A stretch of 64,000 nt of DNA from Gemmatimonadetes bacterium T265 (GTDB taxonomy: Bacteria > Gemmatimonadota > Gemmatimonadetes > Gemmatimonadales > Gemmatimonadaceae), in NCBI GenBank assembly GCA_019973575.1, contig BPUI01000002.1:1054001-1118000 (forward strand), in the 5' to 3' direction. Below the pieces are notes generated by a model. The model was not told the origin of the DNA. It saw only the letters and a program-made list of their open reading frames with translations, and searched no databases. The stretch's first letter is position 1. Every line of letters starts with the position of its first letter. The position numbers were made by a program, and so were the translations under genes. This document shows positions 60,410-64,000 of this stretch, piece by piece.

Positions 60410-61482
60410 GCGTCGCGTCCGCGTTCCTCGACTCGGTCCGCGCGCGCGCCGCGGCCCGGCCCCGCCGCGTCGCCTTCGCCGAGTCGGGCGACGCGCGCAC
60501 GCGCGACGCGGTGCGCCGCCTGCTCGCGGAGCGCGTCGTACGCCCGGTGCTCGTCGTCGACGGCGACGCGCGCGACGTGGCGGAACTCGCCGCGGCGGGG
60601 GCGGACGTCGTCGACGTGCGCGAACACGACGTGCGCGAACGCGTCGTCGCGCACCTGCTCGCCCGCCGCGCAGCGAAGGGACTGACGGCCGACGCGGCCG
60701 TCGCACTCGCGTCGCGTCCGCTCTACGTCGCCGACGTGCTCGTCGCAACAGGCGCGTGCGACGGCGCGGTCGCCGGCGCGGTGCACACGACCGCGGACGT
60801 GCTGCGGGCGGCGCTCTGGACGGTCGGTCCCGCGACGCCCGGGGGCACGGTGTCGAGCGCCTTCTACATGGCGGTCGGCGACTTCCGCGGCGACGGTGAC
60901 GAGGTGCTGACGTTCACCGACTGCGCGGTGGTCCCGGAGCCGACGGCCGAGCAGCTCGTCGACATCGCGCGCGCGGCCGCGGCCGACCGGACGCGCATCG
61001 TCGGCGACGTGCCGCGCGTCGCCTTTCTGTCGTACTCGACGTGCGGCAGCGGCGGTGACGGCGCGACCGTCCGCCGCGTCCAGCGTGCGGCGGCCGCGCT
61101 GCGCGACGCGCTCCCAGGACTCGCCGTGGACGGAGACTTGCAAGCCGACGCCGCGCTCGTGGCCGACGTCGGACGTCGCAAGGCGCCGGGCAGTCCGGTC
61201 GCGGGCGCGGCGAACGTGCTGGTCTTCCCGTCGCTCGACGCCGGGAACATCGGGTACAAGCTCGTGCAGCGCCTCGCGCGCGCCGCCGCCGTCGGACCGA
61301 TCCTGCAGGGGCTCGCGCGGCCGTGCAGCGACCTCTCCCGCGGCGCGTCGTCCGACGACATCGTTCACGTGGCCGCGATCACCGCGCTGCAGGCGGCCGA
61401 CGTGGCCGCGCGCGAGGCGCCGCCCGACGCCGCAGCCGCCGTCCCCCCGACAGCTCGCACCCCAACAGAATCGCCCCCATGA
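60406..61482 (+). CDS. pta: Phosphate acetyltransferase (Pta) family protein
   Basis: 358 aa, the short single-domain form. It interconverts acetyl-CoA and acetyl phosphate. Diagnostic steps are DGAVAGAVHTTADVLRAAL near residue 120, AFLSYSTCGSGGDGATVR near 207 and ANVLVFPSLDAGNIGYKLVQ near 268, with GPILQGLARPCSDLSRGAS near 298, all features of the PTA_PTB family. It follows coaD, fitting a CoA theme, and its stop overlaps the STAS gene start (ATGA). A phosphate butyryltransferase activity cannot be excluded. Confidence 0.9.
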   Translation: MSVASAFLDSVRARAAARPRRVAFAESGDARTRDAVRRLLAERVVRPVLVVDGDARDVAELAAAGADVVDVREHDVRERVVAHLLARRAAKGLTADAAVALASRPLYVADVLVATGACDGAVAGAVHTTADVLRAALWTVGPATPGGTVSSAFYMAVGDFRGDGDEVLTFTDCAVVPEPTAEQLVDIARAAAADRTRIVGDVPRVAFLSYSTCGSGGDGATVRRVQRAAAALRDALPGLAVDGDLQADAALVADVGRRKAPGSPVAGAANVLVFPSLDAGNIGYKLVQRLARAAAVGPILQGLARPCSDLSRGASSDDIVHVAAITALQAADVAAREAPPDAAAAVPPTARTPTESPP

Positions 61483-61811
61483 GTTTCACCATGCAGCGCG
61501 AGCGCGACGTGCTCGTCGTGGACGTCGACGGCCAGCTCATCGTCGGCAACCGTCAGGAGATGAAGCAGAAGGTGCTCGACGCGCTCGAGGGCGGCGAGCG
61601 CAAGTTCCTCATCGACTTCGAAAAAACGGGCTACATCGACAGCTCCGGGCTCGGCGTGCTCGTCTCGCTCAGCAAGAAAATCCGCGAGCAGGGCGGCGAG
61701 CTGCGTCTGGCGAACCTCAACGAGGACCTGAAGACGCTGTTCGAGCTCACGAAGCTCGACACGCTCTTCCAGATCGCCGACTCGCGCGAGCGCGCGCTCG
61801 AGAGCCTCTAG
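61479..61811 (+). CDS. STAS-domain anti-sigma factor antagonist (SpoIIAA/RsbV-like)
   Basis: 110 aa, one STAS domain. MSFTMQRERDVLVVDVDGQL forms the first strands; FEKTGYIDSSGLGVLVSLSK near residue 46 carries the phosphorylatable Ser in D-S-S-G. Unphosphorylated protein would bind the kinase encoded next, releasing that kinase's target. It is translationally coupled to pta (ATGA) and lies 12 bp before the HATPase gene. Confidence 0.9.
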   Translation: MSFTMQRERDVLVVDVDGQLIVGNRQEMKQKVLDALEGGERKFLIDFEKTGYIDSSGLGVLVSLSKKIREQGGELRLANLNEDLKTLFELTKLDTLFQIADSRERALESL

Positions 61812-61823
61812 ACCGCCCCCGCA

Positions 61824-62249
61824 TTGAGCCCCGACCGGCTCGACCTCGCGATCCCGAGCGACGTCGGGCAGATCGAACGCGTCGTGGACGCGGTGGTCGC
61901 GCGCTGCCACGCGCACCGCTACCCCCGCCGCGCGTGCGCGCTGAACGTGCCCGTCGCGCTCACCGAGGCGCTCGCCAACGCGATCGTCAGCGGCAACCGC
62001 GAGGACGCGGGCAAGCGCGTGCACGTGTGTGCGTCGATCGACGACCGCCAACTCGTCCTCGAGGTCCGGGACGAGGGCCCCGGCTTCGACCTCGGCGCGC
62101 ACGCGTGGGGCCCGGACGCCGCCGACGCTCACGACCGCGAGGATGGCCGCGGCCTCTTCCTCATGCGGCGGCTCATGGACCACGTCGAACAGTTCGTCGC
62201 CCCCGGGAGCGGCAACGTCGTCCGGATGACGCTCCGGCGCTCCGCGTGA
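61824..62249 (+). CDS. HATPase anti-sigma factor/serine kinase (SpoIIAB/RsbW-like)
   Basis: 141 aa. The GHKL ATPase motifs are the N box VALTEALANAIVSGNRED near residue 44, the G1 box LEVRDEGPGFDLGA near 80 and the G2 box DGRGLFLMRRLMD near 106. It would phosphorylate the STAS protein and hold a target, normally a sigma factor. No sigma-factor gene is in the window. TTG 61824 is the only start that fits after the previous gene; it overlaps the phosphatase gene as GTGA. Confidence 0.87.
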   Translation: MSPDRLDLAIPSDVGQIERVVDAVVARCHAHRYPRRACALNVPVALTEALANAIVSGNREDAGKRVHVCASIDDRQLVLEVRDEGPGFDLGAHAWGPDAADAHDREDGRGLFLMRRLMDHVEQFVAPGSGNVVRMTLRRSA

Positions 62250-63850
62250 ACGGCGGCCGCGCGACCGGACGCGCGGCGAGTGAGCTCGGTGCCGTGTTGC
62301 GCGCGTTCCGCGCGGCCGTGGGGTGCCGCGCGGCGCTCTGGGCCGCGCCGTCGTCCGGCGCGCCCGCACGCCTGCTCGCGCACGACGGCGACCCGGCCGG
62401 CCTCCGCTGGCCCGACCCGCACGGGCCGCCGACGGGCGCGCGACTCGCGACCGTCCCGGGGCTCCCGTCCACGTGGCTCACCGTCGGGCCGTGCGCGGAC
62501 GGGTCGGCGCCGTCGCAGGCGCAGCTCGACCTGCTCGCGCCGCTCGTCGCGCGTCAGCTGCAGACGGCGGGCGAGGTCGAGCAGGCCGCGCTCGAACTGT
62601 CCGAGCGCTACGAGGAGATCAACCTCCTCTACACGATCACCGAGATCCTCGGCCGCGCGGTGACCCTCGAGGAGACCGCCCGCGTCATCCTCACCGAGGT
62701 CTCCGAAACGGTCGGCGCGCGGCGCGGCGCGATCTACCTGTACGAGCCCGGCGCGGGCGTTCTCCGAGCGACCGCGACGTTAGGCGTCCCGGCGGCGGGC
62801 GTGCCGCCCGTCGCCGTGGACGCGGCCGACAGCACCGCGGCCCGCGTGTTCCGTACGCTGCACCCGACGATCGACGAGCGCGACGGCCCGGGCGCGGACG
62901 GCACGTCGCCGGACGGGGCGCTCCGCGACGGCGCGCTGCTCTGCGTCCCGATCGTCTGGAGCGGGCCGTCGGGCGGGGAGCCGCTCGGCGTCGTCGCGCT
63001 CTCGGGCCGCCGCGCCGGGCAGCAGTTCACGGCCGGGGACCTCAAGCTCGTCACGGCGATCGCGTCGCAAATCGCCGCCGCGATCCAGAACGCCCGGCTG
63101 GTCCGCGCCTCGATCCAGCAGCAGCGCCTCACGCAGGAGATGGCCCTCGCACACGACCTGCAGATGTCGCTGCTGCCGCGCGTCGACGTCGTCGCGCCCG
63201 CGGCCCGCGTCGCCGCGCGCGTGGTGCCGGCGGACAGCGTCGGCGGCGACTTCTACCAGCTGGTCCGCCTCCCCGGCGCGCGCACGGGCGTGATGGTCGG
63301 CGACGTGTCGAGCCACGGCTACCGCGCCGCGCTCATCATGGCGCTCACGATGAGCGCCGCGGCGATCCACGCGCAGCAGTCGGGCGACCCCGGCGAGACG
63401 CTCGGCGCGGTGCTCGGCTCGTTAGGCGACGAGCTGGCGACCACGGAGATGTTCATTTCGACGGTCTACGCGGTCGTCGACCCGCGCGCCGGCACCCTGC
63501 TCTACGCGAACGCGGGCCACCCGCACGCGTTCGTCCTCCGCGCCGACGGCAGCGCCGAGCGGCTGCCCGCGGGCGCGCCCCCGCTCGGACTCGTGCCCGC
63601 CACGCCCGCCTGCGCACGCACGACCTGGCACGCGGGCGAGGACCTGCTCGTCGTCTTCACCGACGGGATCAGCGAAGCCGTCGACGCGAACGGGCGGATG
63701 CTCGGCGAAGAGCCCGTCCTCGCGGCGGCGCGCGCAGTGCGCGACCGCGACCCCGACGCGGTGGTCGCGGCGGTGTTCGACGCGCTCGCCGCGCACACCG
63801 GCGGGGCCGCCCCGCGCGACGACCTCACCCTCGTCGTCGCGCGGAGCTAA
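62246..63850 (+). CDS. GAF-domain PP2C-type phosphatase (RsbU/SpoIIE-like)
   Basis: 534 aa. A poorly conserved N-terminal sensor-like part (1-115) and a short helix lead to a GAF domain (about 128-285, with [20 protein letters not shown] at its start). A coiled linker with [20 protein letters not shown] near 290 is followed by the PP2C/SpoIIE domain (about 310-534): [28 protein letters not shown] near 350, [14 protein letters not shown] and [14 protein letters not shown] near 470, and [10 protein letters not shown] at the end. The metal-binding Asp residues (GGD, GDV, TDG, RDD) are present. It should dephosphorylate the STAS protein in response to an unknown signal. Confidence 0.9.
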   Translation: MNGGRATGRAASELGAVLRAFRAAVGCRAALWAAPSSGAPARLLAHDGDPAGLRWPDPHGPPTGARLATVPGLPSTWLTVGPCADGSAPSQAQLDLLAPLVARQLQTAGEVEQAALELSERYEEINLLYTITEILGRAVTLEETARVILTEVSETVGARRGAIYLYEPGAGVLRATATLGVPAAGVPPVAVDAADSTAARVFRTLHPTIDERDGPGADGTSPDGALRDGALLCVPIVWSGPSGGEPLGVVALSGRRAGQQFTAGDLKLVTAIASQIAAAIQNARLVRASIQQQRLTQEMALAHDLQMSLLPRVDVVAPAARVAARVVPADSVGGDFYQLVRLPGARTGVMVGDVSSHGYRAALIMALTMSAAAIHAQQSGDPGETLGAVLGSLGDELATTEMFISTVYAVVDPRAGTLLYANAGHPHAFVLRADGSAERLPAGAPPLGLVPATPACARTTWHAGEDLLVVFTDGISEAVDANGRMLGEEPVLAAARAVRDRDPDAVVAAVFDALAAHTGGAAPRDDLTLVVARS

Positions 63851-63854
63851 CCCG

Positions 63855-64000
63855 GTGCCGCGCGCGGGCGGCGACCTGCCGGCGCCGCGGAAGCGGTTCG
63901 GACAACACTTCCTGCGCGACGGCGCGGTCCTCGCCCGCATCGTCGAGGCGCTCGCGCTCACCGGCGCGGAAACCGTCGTCGAGATCGGGCCCGGGCGCGG
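63855..64000 (+). CDS. rsmA: 16S rRNA dimethyladenosine transferase, 5' part (cut by the window edge)
   Basis: The first 48 codons from GTG 63855 are visible. [18 protein letters not shown] near residue 13 and [10 protein letters not shown] at the edge are the diagnostic start and SAM-binding motif I of RsmA/KsgA, which dimethylates A1518 and A1519 of 16S rRNA. It starts 4 bp after the phosphatase stop. The rest of the gene lies outside the window. Confidence 0.85.
   Translation, partial: MPRAGGDLPAPRKRFGQHFLRDGAVLARIVEALALTGAETVVEIGPGR

Larger units (their letters stand above)
452..63427. repeat. Dispersed heptamer GTTAGGC/GCCTAAC, 33 copies
   Basis: GTTAGGC on the + strand begins at 452, 5555, 6254, 7917, 9305, 9958, 12119, 12809, 14077, 14973, 19951, 20486, 22523, 26643, 27911, 31253, 36681, 36753, 47685, 48546, 54288, 55951, 56287, 58227, 59495, 62779 and 63421. 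GCCTAAC begins at 6657, 11127, 15302, 17714, 33804 and 60355. In 24 cases it is an in-frame TTA-GGC (Leu-Gly) pair, in 3 an in-frame CCT-AAC (Pro-Asn) pair, in 4 it holds a stop codon and in 2 it is intergenic. Every TTAGGC I found is preceded by G. TTA codons outside the motif are very few (for example near 1890 and 3000). Confidence 0.9.

Noticed and set aside
452-63427. TTAGGC as a telomere-like repeat
   Set aside because: The same hexamer is the nematode telomere unit, but here it is dispersed, never tandem, always preceded by G and mostly in coding frame.
1-64000. CRISPR array, insertion sequence, integrase or prophage
   Set aside because: No spaced direct repeats, transposase or integrase motifs, or terminal inverted repeats were found in any frame inspected.

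Overview
The window is about 64 kb of very GC-rich DNA, roughly 72-73% G+C by eye, from a Gram-negative (diderm) bacterium. The diderm call rests on outer-membrane polysaccharide export and anchoring proteins (Wza-like, two Wzi-like), an Mla-type MlaE/F/D lipid transporter and a heptose kinase. The gene content and style would fit Gemmatimonadota or a similar high-GC lineage, but no rRNA is present, so this is only an inference. Genes are tightly packed; many pairs overlap by 4 bp (GTGA or ATGA) and GTG starts are common.

Positions 1-36,930 form one large exopolysaccharide/capsule region. Its left arm (51-15,300, all +) holds glycosyltransferases, a Wzy-like polymerase, an AsnB-type amidotransferase, a heparinase II/III-like lyase, a two-domain dehydrogenase, a PglC-like phosphoglycosyl transferase and a PglD-like acyltransferase. 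The middle (15,326-23,636) holds UDP-glucose dehydrogenase, a DegT-family aminotransferase, a PglF/CapD-like 4,6-dehydratase, a second initiating sugar transferase and more glycosyltransferases. The right arm (23,787-36,930) holds the Wza-like export lipoprotein, a Wzz-like co-polymerase fused to a degenerate tyrosine-kinase domain, a second polymerase/ligase, a Wzx-like flippase, two FkbM methyltransferases, a lipoprotein and two divergent Wzi-like proteins. Together they describe a Wzx/Wzy-type system. The dehydratase, aminotransferase, acyltransferase and phosphoglycosyl transferase would make and load a bacillosamine-type sugar.

A strong hairpin at 36,979-37,018 ends that region. Two tRNA genes follow (Val-CAC and Ile2-CAT). 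The rest is mostly housekeeping: heptose kinase, mlaE-F-D, asparaginase, obg, dprA, hemW, hrcA-dnaJ-prmA-rsmE-HIT, a two-gene membrane operon, yqeY, mutS2, dnaG and recJ. The last operon is rsmD-coaD-pta followed by a partner-switching module (STAS protein, HATPase kinase, PP2C phosphatase). The 5' end of rsmA reaches the right edge.

Two patterns cut across gene boundaries. The heptamer GTTAGGC occurs 33 times (both strands counted), mostly as an in-frame TTA-GGC Leu-Gly pair, with a gap of about 11 kb at 36,760-47,684. Several transcription units begin with a TANNNT hexamer 6-7 nt before the start codon, which suggests leaderless transcription.
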